This document shows, one piece after another, positions 16,792 to 25,732 of a DNA stretch of 64,000 nt. Origin of the DNA: Rubrobacter indicoceani (lineage in GTDB: Bacteria; Actinomycetota; Rubrobacteria; Rubrobacterales; Rubrobacteraceae); assembly GCF_003568865.1 (NCBI RefSeq), contig NZ_CP031115.1:1798001-1862000 (forward strand), written 5' to 3'. The position numbers and the translations under genes are program-made. The notes beneath the pieces are model-generated. The model searched no databases. It was not told where the DNA came from and worked only from the letters and a program-made list of their open reading frames with translations. Positions within the stretch are counted from its first letter, which is position 1; the number at the start of each line of letters is the position of its first letter.

Positions 16792-18553
16792 TTCCTCCGG
16801 CTTTCTGTTCTCCGCCGCGTGGGTCTCGACGTTCTTCGTGCCGCTGCTGCTGGCGGTTCTGCTGGCCCCGGCCTTCTCCCGGAGGCTCGCGCTCGCCGGC
16901 GCCCCGCTTGCCGCGCTTCCGGCCCTCGCCGTCGGGGTCTTCGGTGGTTCGGGGGTCGAGATCCCCTGGCTTTTGCTCGGGACACGGCTCGGCCTCTCGG
17001 AGGTTACGCGGGTCTTTCTTATCTTTACCGCGCTGCTCTGGCTTGCAGCCGGGGTCTACGCCCGGTCGTACACAAGGAACGACGCTGCAAAAGTCCGGTT
17101 CTTCGCCTTCTTCCTTGCAACGATGGCCGGGAACCTCGGCCTCCTCGTCGCCCGCGACCTCGCAGGCTTCTACCTGTTCTTCACCCTGATGAGCTTTGCG
17201 GCCTACGGTCTTATCGTCCACGACCTCAGCGACCGGGCCCGACGGGCGTCGAGGGTGTACCTGATCATGGTCGTTATAGGCGAGGCGTTCGTGCTCCCGG
17301 CGGTCATCCTTACCGCCGCGACGACCAACGGCGACTTCGACACCCTTGCAACGGGGATATCCGCTACGGGCTACCGCGACGTCATCACCCTCCTCGCCCT
17401 CGTCGGTTTCGGGGTCAAGGCCGGCGCGCTCCCGGTACACCTCTGGCTTCCGCTCGCCCACCCCGCCGCCCCGACCCCGGCCAGCGCGGTTCTGAGCGGC
17501 TCCATGATAAAGGCCGGGCTTCTCGGCTGGCTGACCTTCACCCCCGCGGGAGCGACCCAGATGCCCGTCTTCGGAACAGCCTGCCTCGTGATCGGCCTGG
17601 GCGCTGTTTTCTACGGGGTCTTCGCGGGTCTTGCACAGTCGGAGCCGAAGACCATCCTCGCTTACTCCAGCATCAGCCAGATGGGGCTGATGACCCTCGC
17701 CCTCGGGGTCGGCCTCGCCTTCCCGGCGGCCTGGCCGGCGGCCCTTGCCGCCATACTCGTCTACGCAACCCACCACGCCCTTGCAAAAGGCGCGCTCTTT
17801 CTGGGCGTCGGCGTAGCCGACGAGGCCGCTTCACGCGGTTCGGGCGCGAGGGTTCTCGCCCTCGGCGGCCTTTTGCTCGCCGCGCTCGTTATAGCGGGCG
17901 CCCCCCTGACAAGCGGCTCGCTCGCCAAGGAGTTCCTGAAGGAGGCCAGCTACGCCGCCCAGAGCCCGTGGGACTCGCTTCTCGAACCGCTCATACAGCT
18001 CGGAGCCGTGGGCACCACGCTCCTGATGATGCGTTTTCTGCACGAGATGCACGGCCGACTCTTTCCGGCGGACGCCGGGGAGCGGTCCTCCCCGGCTCGC
18101 CTGTCGCCCGGTCTCGCCGGACCGTGGTTTTTCCTTCTCGGCGGGATGTTCGCCGTGCTCGGGTTCCTGGACCCTCCGCCCTCGGGTCTTCTCTACGCGC
18201 TGCTCTCGTTCTCGGCGCTCTGGCCGGTCGTTCTCGGCGCTGCACTCTACCTTGTCTTCGGGCTGTCCCGGCAGGTGCGACTCCCGTATCCGAAGGTGCC
18301 GGAGGGAGATTTGATCGTCCCCGTATCCCGCGCCATCTCCGGCGGCTACGGAGCGGCCGGCTCCTCGGTGAAGGCGCTTCGCGCCGGGCTCTCCGGTCCG
18401 GCCTCGCAAACCGAAACCGGCCTGCGTAAAGCCCTCGGGTGGCTCGGCGATCGCTTCGCTCTCACCGAGGTCTGGCTCAGAAAATGGACCGTCTCCGGCG
18501 GCATAGTCCTCACCCTGACGGTAGCCCTTTTCCTGATCGCCGCCCTCCGGTAG
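16775..18553 (+). CDS. Third antiporter-like subunit (NuoL/MrpA N-terminal family, operon 1)
   Basis: 592 residues from ATG 16775. About 14-16 membrane helices with the proton_antipo_M pattern: DLAGFYLFFTLMSFAAYGLIVHD replaces the usual Glu-bearing helix with an FTLMS segment, so the key glutamate seen in its two neighbours appears to be missing here; the lysine-bearing GFGVKAGALPVHLWLPLAHPAAPTPASAVLSG is kept, as is ILAYSSISQMGLMT. The C-terminal part has a long amphipathic stretch and a final membrane helix, reminiscent of the NuoL lateral helix. Last gene of operon 1. Confidence 0.8.
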   Translation: MTLIDSSSGFLFSAAWVSTFFVPLLLAVLLAPAFSRRLALAGAPLAALPALAVGVFGGSGVEIPWLLLGTRLGLSEVTRVFLIFTALLWLAAGVYARSYTRNDAAKVRFFAFFLATMAGNLGLLVARDLAGFYLFFTLMSFAAYGLIVHDLSDRARRASRVYLIMVVIGEAFVLPAVILTAATTNGDFDTLATGISATGYRDVITLLALVGFGVKAGALPVHLWLPLAHPAAPTPASAVLSGSMIKAGLLGWLTFTPAGATQMPVFGTACLVIGLGAVFYGVFAGLAQSEPKTILAYSSISQMGLMTLALGVGLAFPAAWPAALAAILVYATHHALAKGALFLGVGVADEAASRGSGARVLALGGLLLAALVIAGAPLTSGSLAKEFLKEASYAAQSPWDSLLEPLIQLGAVGTTLLMMRFLHEMHGRLFPADAGERSSPARLSPGLAGPWFFLLGGMFAVLGFLDPPPSGLLYALLSFSALWPVVLGAALYLVFGLSRQVRLPYPKVPEGDLIVPVSRAISGGYGAAGSSVKALRAGLSGPASQTETGLRKALGWLGDRFALTEVWLRKWTVSGGIVLTLTVALFLIAALR

Positions 18554-18569
18554 GCCTTTTACGCCCCCC

Positions 18570-18590
18570 CGTCCCCCTTTTCCGGGGACG
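18570..18590. terminator. Hairpin between the two convergent Mrp operons
   Basis: A 7-bp stem CGTCCCC/GGGGACG with a 7-nt pyrimidine loop, located between the ends of the plus-strand and minus-strand antiporter operons. It could terminate transcription from either side. No long T-run. Confidence 0.4.
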
Positions 18591-18654
18591 AGCGTTTCAG
18601 GCAGGTGCGGAGTACGGACGGTCTCCGGGATGAGCCGCACCCGGAAGAATATCT

Positions 18655-19014
18655 CTAGCGGGTATCCCGGTCCTTGCCAGAGAGGGGCAGGCCGCTTCCG
18701 GACTCGTCTACCGCACCGGGCGTCCGCATCGAAACCCGCCGAGCAAAAGCCGACTGAGCGACGAGGTGCGCGGCGACGGGTGTGGTTACGAGAAGGAAGA
18801 GGCCTATAAGGACCGAGCGCAATATAACGGGCGGCCCGCCCGTCAGGCACGACGCTGCAAGGAAAACTATAACCCCGAGAAAGACCGCCTTGCTCGCCGC
18901 GTGCAGGCGCGTGTACACGTCCGGGAAGCGCACGACCCCGTAGACCCCGATGGTCATTATCACAAGGCCGAGAACGACGAGCGCGTCGTCGAGCAGGGAG
19001 ATGAAAGTCTCCAT
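18655..19014 (-). CDS. mnhG: Antiporter subunit MnhG/MrpG (operon 2)
   Basis: 119 residues from ATG 19014. Three membrane helices with the family loop GVVRFPDVYTRLHAASKAV following helix 1. The ATG overlaps the last base of the mnhF stop region, so both are translationally coupled. The C-terminal 30 residues are a variable polar tail. Last gene of the canonical minus-strand mnhABCDEFG operon. Confidence 0.88.
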   Translation of the reverse strand: METFISLLDDALVVLGLVIMTIGVYGVVRFPDVYTRLHAASKAVFLGVIVFLAASCLTGGPPVILRSVLIGLFLLVTTPVAAHLVAQSAFARRVSMRTPGAVDESGSGLPLSGKDRDTR

Positions 19015-19280
19015 CAGAAGATCCTCCCCTTTATGTAATACCGGGCCGCCGCGACCGTCGCTATAAACGAGAGCAGCGCAAGGACAAGGGCGGCGTCGAG
19101 GTAGTAGGGCACGCCCTGAGAGTCGGTGAAAAGGACGAGGAGCGCGATCAGGATAAGCGTCAGAACATCCAGAGCCTGAATCCGGTCTGCGGGCGAGCGG
19201 CGTTTTATGACCAGCACCACGCTCACCCCGAAGAGCACCGTCATCCACGCCGCTGCGATGTAGAAGATGAAATCACCCAA
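19014..19280 (-). CDS. mnhF: Antiporter subunit MnhF/MrpF (operon 2)
   Basis: 88 residues from TTG 19280. Three membrane helices and the signature loop VIKRRSPADRIQALDVLTLI, matching the R...(S/G)PADR motif of MrpF. The conserved acidic residue in helix 3 (YYLDAALVLALLSF) is present. It sits 33 bp after mnhE. Confidence 0.85.
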   Translation of the reverse strand: MGDFIFYIAAAWMTVLFGVSVVLVIKRRSPADRIQALDVLTLILIALLVLFTDSQGVPYYLDAALVLALLSFIATVAAARYYIKGRIF

Positions 19281-19313
19281 ACCGCATCATCCCTTTCTTC
19301 CCTTCGCTTCTCT

Positions 19314-19808
19314 TCACGGGAAAACCTTTCTCTGGTACCTCTGGTAGAACCGCTCGCGGTCCCGCCTGACCGCGTCCGGGTCCGAGGCGTCGAGCGCGTG
19401 GATCAGCCACACCCCGCGCCCGTAGTCCACCTCTACAAGGTACGTTCCCGGCGAGAGCGTCGTCTGTATCGCGGAGACCGCAAGCCCGACCCGGCTTCTC
19501 TCGCCTATCGGGACCGCCACGATGCCGGGCTTATCGAGCGGCCTTATGTGCAGCACCACGAAGATCACCTCGACGGTCCCCTTCACTATGTCCCACACCG
19601 CGCCCGCAACAAAGAGCGGCAGGTAAAGGACCCTTGAGAAAAGGTCCGGCATCGGCTTCGGCTTCCCCCCGAAAAGAAAATCCCTGAAGACAAACAGTAT
19701 CGTCCCGGAGAACACCGCCCCCATAAGGATGTCCCAGCCGGCGAAGCTTGAGATCACCGAGCAGTAGACGCCGGTCAGAAGAACAAGCGAGACGGCGAAA
19801 CGCACCAT
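19314..19808 (-). CDS. mnhE: Antiporter subunit MnhE/MrpE (operon 2)
   Basis: 164 residues from ATG 19808, one base after the mnhD stop. Two N-terminal membrane helices, then the cytoplasmic domain with the conserved pattern LAVSAIQTTLSPGTYLVEVDYGR. Clearly the MrpE family but only loosely similar to the operon 1 copy, indicating the two clusters are old paralogues or have different origins rather than a recent duplication. Confidence 0.85.
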   Translation of the reverse strand: MVRFAVSLVLLTGVYCSVISSFAGWDILMGAVFSGTILFVFRDFLFGGKPKPMPDLFSRVLYLPLFVAGAVWDIVKGTVEVIFVVLHIRPLDKPGIVAVPIGERSRVGLAVSAIQTTLSPGTYLVEVDYGRGVWLIHALDASDPDAVRRDRERFYQRYQRKVFP

Positions 19809-19809
19809 G

Positions 19810-21189
19810 CTAACGACCCCCCGTCAGAACGCTCGCGGCCTGCTCGCTCACAAAGAGCAGCGGCTCCGGCCAGAGACCGGTCGCGAGTATCAGCAGCGCG
19901 ATGGTCAGCGTCAGGGTCCGGATGCGGACGGGTGAGGGTTTGCTCCCGATCTTTATGTCCTCGGTCCCGGCCCAGTAAGTTCTCTGGTAGATCTGGAACA
20001 TGTAGATAAACGAGAGCGCACCCCCGAGAAAGACGAGCGCGACCAGAACCGGGCTGCCCTCGACGACGCCCGCCTGAAAAAGCGCCGCCTTGCCGAGAAA
20101 GCCCGAGGCCGGCGGAAGCCCCGCCACGCTGAAGACTCCGACCACAAAGATAAAGCCAGCCAGCCAGCCCCGAAGCCCGCAGCACAGAAACAAAAGCGTC
20201 TTGTTCAGGGCGTTCACGATGGAGTACAGGATGGCGGCGGCGTAACCGACCGGACCGCCGATGGCGAGCGCGATCATGATGTACCCCACCTGCCCGATGG
20301 CCGAGTACGCGACGACCTCCGTCGAGCGGCGGCGGCTTATAGCCTGCACCGCGCCGTAGATGATGCTCACCGTCCCGAGGACTATCAAAGCCGTCGAGCC
20401 GACTTCGAGCTCGCGGGGCAGGATCTCCCCCCCGAAGCGCAAAAGCCCGTAGCTCCCGATGTTCGCGAGCGCCCCCGAGAGCATCGCCGCGACCGCCGGA
20501 CGCACCCCGGTATAGACCGTCGGAAGCCAGAAGTGAAACGGGAACAGGCCAAGCTTCACCCCGAAGGCCACAAAGACGACCACCGCGATGGAGAGCGAAG
20601 GGGCGATGGCCTGCTCCTCCACCCGAACGGCGATCTCCGACATCTGGAGCGTCCCCGTCAGGTGATACAGCCCGGCGACGGCTATAAGGAACATCACGCT
20701 CCCGAGCAGGTTCACCGTCGCAAAGATAAAAGCCGCCCGCGTCTGCCTCGGTCCGCCGCCGTACCCGACAAGAACGTAGGAGGCGATCATGGATATCTCG
20801 AAGAAAACGTAGAAGTTGAAGGCGTCCCCCGTCAGGAACAGCCCGGTAAGCCCCGTCGCCAGAAACAACGCCATCCCCGGAAAGACCCGCGACGTTACGC
20901 CGTTCATCACCTCGTAGACAAGCGCGGCGAGCACGACGAACCCGCTGAGCGCGGCGAACGTCACCCCGAGGGGATCGGCCCGCAGCACGATGCCTACACC
21001 CGGCGCCCAGCCCCCCGAAACCATCTCGAGCGTCCCGTCGCGCAGGATAAGGTACCCGAGGTAGAAGACCGCCGAAAGGCTGACCGTCAGGGCGGCGACC
21101 GCCGTCCAGCCGACCCACGCCCGTCTGCCGTCCAGGACCGAGAGCAGGACCGCCGCAAACCACACTACCCCGATCAGCGCGATGAGCAC
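19810..21189 (-). CDS. mnhD: Antiporter subunit MnhD/MrpD (operon 2)
   Basis: 459 residues from GTG 21189, directly after the mnhC TAG. About 14 membrane helices. Conserved family features: FLTGDAFNFYVFFEISMIASYVLVG with the catalytic Glu, VAFGVKLGLFPFHFWLPTVYTG with the Lys, and VVAYSAIGQVGYIMIALAIG. Length is usual for MrpD. Together with MrpA it forms the ion-translocating core of the antiporter. Confidence 0.9.
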   Translation of the reverse strand: MLIALIGVVWFAAVLLSVLDGRRAWVGWTAVAALTVSLSAVFYLGYLILRDGTLEMVSGGWAPGVGIVLRADPLGVTFAALSGFVVLAALVYEVMNGVTSRVFPGMALFLATGLTGLFLTGDAFNFYVFFEISMIASYVLVGYGGGPRQTRAAFIFATVNLLGSVMFLIAVAGLYHLTGTLQMSEIAVRVEEQAIAPSLSIAVVVFVAFGVKLGLFPFHFWLPTVYTGVRPAVAAMLSGALANIGSYGLLRFGGEILPRELEVGSTALIVLGTVSIIYGAVQAISRRRSTEVVAYSAIGQVGYIMIALAIGGPVGYAAAILYSIVNALNKTLLFLCCGLRGWLAGFIFVVGVFSVAGLPPASGFLGKAALFQAGVVEGSPVLVALVFLGGALSFIYMFQIYQRTYWAGTEDIKIGSKPSPVRIRTLTLTIALLILATGLWPEPLLFVSEQAASVLTGGR

Positions 21190-21567
21190 CTAGACCGGCC
21201 TCCATTCGCCGCGTTCCTGCTCGCTCTCCTCAGCCTCCTCGGCCTCCTCCAGCTTCTCGGACTCAAGCGACTCGAGCGATAAGTAGACCCGGTAGGCGAT
21301 GGAGAGCAGAAGGGCGGTTATGCCGAAGCTGATAACGATGGCCGTCAGCGTCATGGCCTGAACAAGCGGGTCGCTCACGGATGCGCCCTCCTGCAGTGGA
21401 TAGAGCGGAGCCTGACCCCGGCTGAGGCCGCTCGCCATTATAAAGAGGTTGGCGGCGTTCGATATAAGGACCGTCCCGACCACGATGCGTATAAGGTCGC
21501 CCTTCAGGAGCAGCGTCGCGCCCGCCCCGAACAGCACCGCTATTGCAAGGGACAGGGCGAGGTTCAA
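21190..21567 (-). CDS. mnhC: Antiporter subunit MnhC/MrpC (NuoK-like, operon 2)
   Basis: 125 residues from ATG 21567, overlapping the mnhB stop (ATGA). Three membrane helices with GDLIRIVVGTVLISNAANLFIMASG and SDPLVQAMTLTAIVISFGITALLLSI, both typical of NuoK/MrpC. The last 25 residues are a Glu-rich tail encoded by a GAG/GAA-rich stretch. Confidence 0.9.
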   Translation of the reverse strand: MNLALSLAIAVLFGAGATLLLKGDLIRIVVGTVLISNAANLFIMASGLSRGQAPLYPLQEGASVSDPLVQAMTLTAIVISFGITALLLSIAYRVYLSLESLESEKLEEAEEAEESEQERGEWRPV

Positions 21568-22067
21568 AGCGTCTCCTCCGGTCGGTCCGAATCGTCCGCC
21601 GATACGCCCTCGGCGGTGGCGCGGGCAACGAAGTTTATGGCCCCCACCCCGAAGCCGAAGACCAGCAGGAACACCCCGACATCAAAGGCCACGGCGGTGA
21701 TGATCTCAAGCGTCCCGAAGGTTATGACCTCCGCGCCCGGCGGCGGCCAGTGGGTGAAGAGGTTCTGTCCGAAAAAGAGCGGCACAAAGGCCGGGAGCAG
21801 CGCGAGCGTCAGGCCGAACGCCACCCCGAAGGTCGGTATGTGCCGGACAAGCGGGAGCCGGGACGCCCGCTCGTAGCCGAACGAGACAAACTGTATAAGA
21901 ATGCCGAGCGAGGCTATGACCCCGGCGTTGAAACCGTCTCCGGTGTCGGCATAGCCCTTTATCAGGACCGCGAGCGCAACGACGAGCGAGGGCGCGAAGA
22001 GCAGCCTCGCGACCACCTCGGTCATCACCGTCATACCCGTTTCGTTGCCTTTGGCGTCGTTCATCAT
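21564..22067 (-). CDS. mnhB: Antiporter subunit MnhB/MrpB (operon 2)
   Basis: 167 residues from ATG 22067, directly after the mnhA TAG. Four membrane helices and the family block KGYADTGDGFNAGVIASLGILIQF, which aligns with the QPGGAFQAGAVLGALG block of the operon 1 fusion protein. MrpB is a small membrane subunit required for the full complex. Confidence 0.88.
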   Translation of the reverse strand: MMNDAKGNETGMTVMTEVVARLLFAPSLVVALAVLIKGYADTGDGFNAGVIASLGILIQFVSFGYERASRLPLVRHIPTFGVAFGLTLALLPAFVPLFFGQNLFTHWPPPGAEVITFGTLEIITAVAFDVGVFLLVFGFGVGAINFVARATAEGVSADDSDRPEETL

Positions 22068-24440
22068 CTAGCGCAGCCTCCCGCGAAGAAGCAGGGCCGA
22101 GATCCCGATAACGGCGATGCCTATGACCATGATCTCCCCGAGCGTGTCCAGACCCCGGAAGTCCGCCAGGATCACGGTGACTATGTCGTAGCCGTGGGCA
22201 TCCGGGGTGAGCCTTATGTGTTCGTCCGCGATGCTCTCGGGCGGCGCGGGCTGCGAGAGCGCGCCCCACACCACAAAGAGCGCAAACAGCCCGGAGACGA
22301 CCCCTATCGAGTACGCCCGGAGGCGCGAGGCCCGGTTCAGCGAAGCCTTCTCGGTCCGCTCCAGAACTTCCTTCGGCATCAGGGCGAGTATCCCGAGAAA
22401 GAGAAGGGTCAGCATGATCTCGACCAGCACCGCAACGAGCGCTACGTCCGGCGCACCGAGAAAGGCGTACACGACCGCCAGCCCGAAGCCGACCGACCCC
22501 ATCACCAGCACGAGCGTCAGGTGGTTGCGCGGTATCGTTACCGCGACCGCCGCCGCCGCCACCAGCAGCAGGACCAGCAGCAGCGGCAGGTCAACGCCCC
22601 GCACCCCCCCGACGGAGTAGACGCTTCCCCCGGAAGGCACCGAGGCGAGGAACCCGGCCCCGACGAGCAGCGCGGCCGGTATAAGGATGGCCGACACCCG
22701 GCTCCTGAGCGTATCAACCTCTATGTCGTGGACGCTGTCGGAGACGTTGTTCATGCCGTGCAGGGAGGCGGCGTAGAGCCGCTCCGGCCCTGCAAGCTCC
22801 CCGACCTTGGCGAAGCCTTCTGCGGCCCCGCTCCAGAACCGCCTCGTCACGACAACGAGCGCCGCCAGCGCAAAGGTCGCCCCGGCGAGCAGGTTCTCCG
22901 GCCTTGTATCGAGGTGGTACGCCGCCTCAACCGAAACAGCTTCCCCGAAGGAGACGCCTGCCGCCGCGTTCGCAAGGCCCACGAACGGCCCGACAAAGAC
23001 CCCGCCCCCGAGCGTGAGGACGCCGAGCAGGACGATCGGCGCGACCATAACCGCCGGGGGCTTTACGACGCTCTTCACCGTCTCCTGTGCCGTGCTCCCG
23101 AGAAAGACCCCGCTCCAGAACCGCCACATGTACGAGAGCGTCAGGACCGCCCCGAGAAGGGCCATAAACGGGAAGACACCGCCGCGCTCAAGAGACGCGG
23201 CGAAGAGCAGCTCGTCCTTGAAGAAACCGATGGTCAGCGGGAGCGCGCCGAGGCCCGCCGCCGCAACCCCGCTTGCGGCGGCCAGAACGGGCATCTTCCC
23301 CGCAAGCCCCCCGAGCTTCGAGAGCCGGTACTCACCGCCGGTGGCCTCCGTTACCGTCCCGGCGGTCAGGAAGAGCGCGCTCTTGACAAGGGCGTGGGCA
23401 AGAACGTAGAAGCTCGCGGCGGCCACGCCGTAGGAGCCACCGAGGCCGAACATAAACACAACGTACCCGTACTGGCTGATCGTCGAATAAGCCAGAAGCT
23501 GCTTGAGTACATCGCGCGAGAGCGCAAGGACGCCGCCCACCACCATCGAGGAAAAGCCGATCACGATCAGCGCGTCCAGAAGAAGCTGGCTTGTCTGGAT
23601 CAGCGGGTAGACGCGCCCGATAAGAAAGACCCCAGCCGCGACCATCGCCGCCGAGTGAAGATACGCCGACACCGGGGTCGGGGCGGCCATCGCCCTCGGA
23701 AGCCAGAAGTGAAACGGAACCTGCGCGCTTTTAGCGAGCCCGGCGACCGCTATAAGGGCGGCGGCGACGGTGAGGTGCGGGCCGGGCTGAACGACCTGCT
23801 CGAGTTCGGGGAGCAGAAAGGTCCCGTAGCGGACGTAGAGCATAACGGCCCCGACGAGCAGCAGGACCGCCGTTACCCCGGTTACGAGCATCGCCATAAG
23901 GGCCGAGTAGCGTGACTCCCGTTCGTGTACGTCGTAGCCGATCAGGAAATAAGACGCTATGGCGGTGAGGTCCCAGAAGACAAAGATAAGGAACAGGTCC
24001 TGCGCCGTTACCAGCCCGACCATCGAACCCATGAACATAAGGATGAGGGCGTGGAACTTCGTCGCCTCGGCGGGCGACCGGCCCTGGTGCTCCAGGTGCA
24101 GCGCCAGGTACTTAGAGGAGTAGAACACGACGCACGCCCCGATGCCCGTCGCGAGCATCGCGTAGAGCGCACCGAGACCGTCGAGCTCGAAGGCGAGCCG
24201 GAGGTTCCAGGTCGGCGACCAGGGCAGGTCTATGCTCCCACCGCCCATCACCCCCCAGCCCCACACGACCGCGAGGAAGGCCGCAAGCGCGGAGCCGACG
24301 CTCACGGGGACGGTCAGGCGGTGGTCCAGGCTTCCGGCCAGCGCCGTCAGGGGGGCCGCCAGCAAAGCCAGCACGAGCGGCAGACCGACGGCGAGCGTCG
24401 TCAGGAGGCCCTCCTGCGGCCGGGCAGGCCGGAACCGCAA
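22068..24440 (-). CDS. mnhA: Antiporter large subunit MnhA/MrpA (operon 2)
   Basis: 790 residues from TTG 24440. N-terminal ~480 residues are NuoL-like: LFLIFVFWDLTAIASYFLIGYD, GLAKSAQVPFHFWLPRAMAAPTPVSAYLHSA with the conserved Lys, LLAYSTISQYGYVVFMFG, HALVKSALFLTAGTV. The C-terminal ~250 residues contain DUF4040 (FAYLGAPDVALVAVLVEIMLTLLFLG-type helix) and the MbhE-like unit ending YDIVTVILADFRGLDTLGEIMVIG. This is the intact MrpA architecture that is split in operon 1. First gene of the mnhABCDEFG operon. Confidence 0.92.
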   Translation of the reverse strand: MRFRPARPQEGLLTTLAVGLPLVLALLAAPLTALAGSLDHRLTVPVSVGSALAAFLAVVWGWGVMGGGSIDLPWSPTWNLRLAFELDGLGALYAMLATGIGACVVFYSSKYLALHLEHQGRSPAEATKFHALILMFMGSMVGLVTAQDLFLIFVFWDLTAIASYFLIGYDVHERESRYSALMAMLVTGVTAVLLLVGAVMLYVRYGTFLLPELEQVVQPGPHLTVAAALIAVAGLAKSAQVPFHFWLPRAMAAPTPVSAYLHSAAMVAAGVFLIGRVYPLIQTSQLLLDALIVIGFSSMVVGGVLALSRDVLKQLLAYSTISQYGYVVFMFGLGGSYGVAAASFYVLAHALVKSALFLTAGTVTEATGGEYRLSKLGGLAGKMPVLAAASGVAAAGLGALPLTIGFFKDELLFAASLERGGVFPFMALLGAVLTLSYMWRFWSGVFLGSTAQETVKSVVKPPAVMVAPIVLLGVLTLGGGVFVGPFVGLANAAAGVSFGEAVSVEAAYHLDTRPENLLAGATFALAALVVVTRRFWSGAAEGFAKVGELAGPERLYAASLHGMNNVSDSVHDIEVDTLRSRVSAILIPAALLVGAGFLASVPSGGSVYSVGGVRGVDLPLLLVLLLVAAAAVAVTIPRNHLTLVLVMGSVGFGLAVVYAFLGAPDVALVAVLVEIMLTLLFLGILALMPKEVLERTEKASLNRASRLRAYSIGVVSGLFALFVVWGALSQPAPPESIADEHIRLTPDAHGYDIVTVILADFRGLDTLGEIMVIGIAVIGISALLLRGRLR

Positions 24441-24705
24441 GCTGCGCGCTCTATCACGGTGCTGCTGTTCTTTCGAACATGATCCGACCCCGAAAATCCG
24501 CCGTACGGCACGCAGAACCCCGTAACCGCGGGCAAACGCAACCGTGTCTCCGAATACAGTTCCATATATCTAACACGAGTCCCGGCGGGGCGCACGGCTA
24601 TTCACCGCGCTCCACAAAGTTACCCGAGCGGTTAGAATGTGGCGGAGAAGAAAGTCCGGGAAGTAACGGCGACCACCTCTCTTCTACCGGGAGAAGATTT
24701 CATAC
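24441..24705. promoter_or_regulatory. Divergent intergenic region, mnhA / moaA
   Basis: 265 bp between two divergently transcribed genes, hence expected to hold both promoters. The segment near 24540-24590 is locally A/T-richer than its surroundings. I could not identify clear -35/-10 pairs. A GGGAGAAG Shine-Dalgarno precedes the moaA ATG. Confidence 0.35.
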
Positions 24706-25701
24706 ATGAAACAGCTTACGCAACTCACCGACTCCTACGAGCGGAAGATGGATTACCTCCGCATCTCCGTCACGGACCGCTGCAATTTCCGCTGCCAGTA
24801 CTGCATGCCGGAGAACATTGTCTTTCAGGACAAGTCCGAGATCCTCACCCTCGAAGAGATGCTTACCTTCGCCGAAGCCGCCCTTCAGCTCGGCGTCACA
24901 AAGGTGCGGGTAACGGGCGGTGAGCCGCTGGTGCGGCGCGGGGTCGTGAAGTTCGTCGGGTGGCTCAAGGACCTCGGCTTTGAGGAAGTAACGATGACGA
25001 GCAACGGCTTCCTGCTCGAAGAGAACCTCGAGGGGCTGGTGGAGGCCGGTCTCGACCGGATAAACATCTCCCTCGACACGCTTCAGGCGGAGAAGTTCCA
25101 GTTCATCACGCGCCGCAACCACTTCGAGAAGGTCTGGCGTTCGATTATGGCGGCCCTTGAAACGCCGCTCTCGCCGGTGAAGATCAACGCGGTCGCGATG
25201 CGCGGGGTAAACGACGATGAGATCGTGGACATGGCCCGCCTGACGCAGAAGTACCCGCTGCACGTCCGCTTTATCGAGCTTATGCCCCTGAACGGCGACA
25301 CGGACGGCTCGCGCTTCCGGTCGCTCTTTATCCCCGGCAGGGAGATCCTTGAGATCGCCCAGTCCGGGCTCGGCGACCTCGAACCCGTGGGGAAGGACGA
25401 CCCGGCGGCCCCGGCGGACGAGTTCACCTTCGCTGGCGCGCCGGGGAACTTCGGGGTCATCACCCCGGTTTCGGAGCCGTTCTGCGCCCGCTGCAGCAGG
25501 CTTCGCCTCACGGCGGACGGGAAGGTCCATCCGTGTCTGCTGACCGACCTCGACATCCCGGTCAAGGCCGCCATCCGCTCGGAGAACCCGGTCGAAGAGA
25601 TCCACCGCGTTCTCCGGGAGACGGCGCGGGTGAAGCCCGCGGCGGGCCTGACGCTCCCGGAGGAATCGCGCAACCGGACGATGTCCCAGATCGGCGGCTA
25701 G
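24706..25701 (+). CDS. moaA: GTP 3',8-cyclase MoaA
   Basis: 331 residues from ATG 24706. Radical-SAM enzyme of molybdenum cofactor synthesis; with MoaC it converts GTP to cyclic pyranopterin monophosphate. The N-terminal CxxxCxxC (C26, C30, C33, in DRCNFRCQYCMP) binds the SAM-linked 4Fe-4S cluster; the second cluster is bound by C260, C263 and C277 (CARCSRLRLTADGKVHPC). GGEPL and the C-terminal Gly-Gly, needed for activity in this family, are present. No other moa gene is adjacent, so it is transcribed alone here. Confidence 0.97.
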   Translation: MKQLTQLTDSYERKMDYLRISVTDRCNFRCQYCMPENIVFQDKSEILTLEEMLTFAEAALQLGVTKVRVTGGEPLVRRGVVKFVGWLKDLGFEEVTMTSNGFLLEENLEGLVEAGLDRINISLDTLQAEKFQFITRRNHFEKVWRSIMAALETPLSPVKINAVAMRGVNDDEIVDMARLTQKYPLHVRFIELMPLNGDTDGSRFRSLFIPGREILEIAQSGLGDLEPVGKDDPAAPADEFTFAGAPGNFGVITPVSEPFCARCSRLRLTADGKVHPCLLTDLDIPVKAAIRSENPVEEIHRVLRETARVKPAAGLTLPEESRNRTMSQIGG

Positions 25702-25732
25702 AGAGCCGGTTCGAGCCAGCAGGCTGTTCGGA

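Noticed and set aside
21543-23915. 790-codon plus-strand open frame
   Set aside because: Antisense to mnhB and mnhA; highly charged, no domain, a by-product of high GC third positions.
24441-24705. Molybdenum-cofactor riboswitch upstream of moaA
   Set aside because: I could not find the paired elements of that aptamer, and the leader is short.
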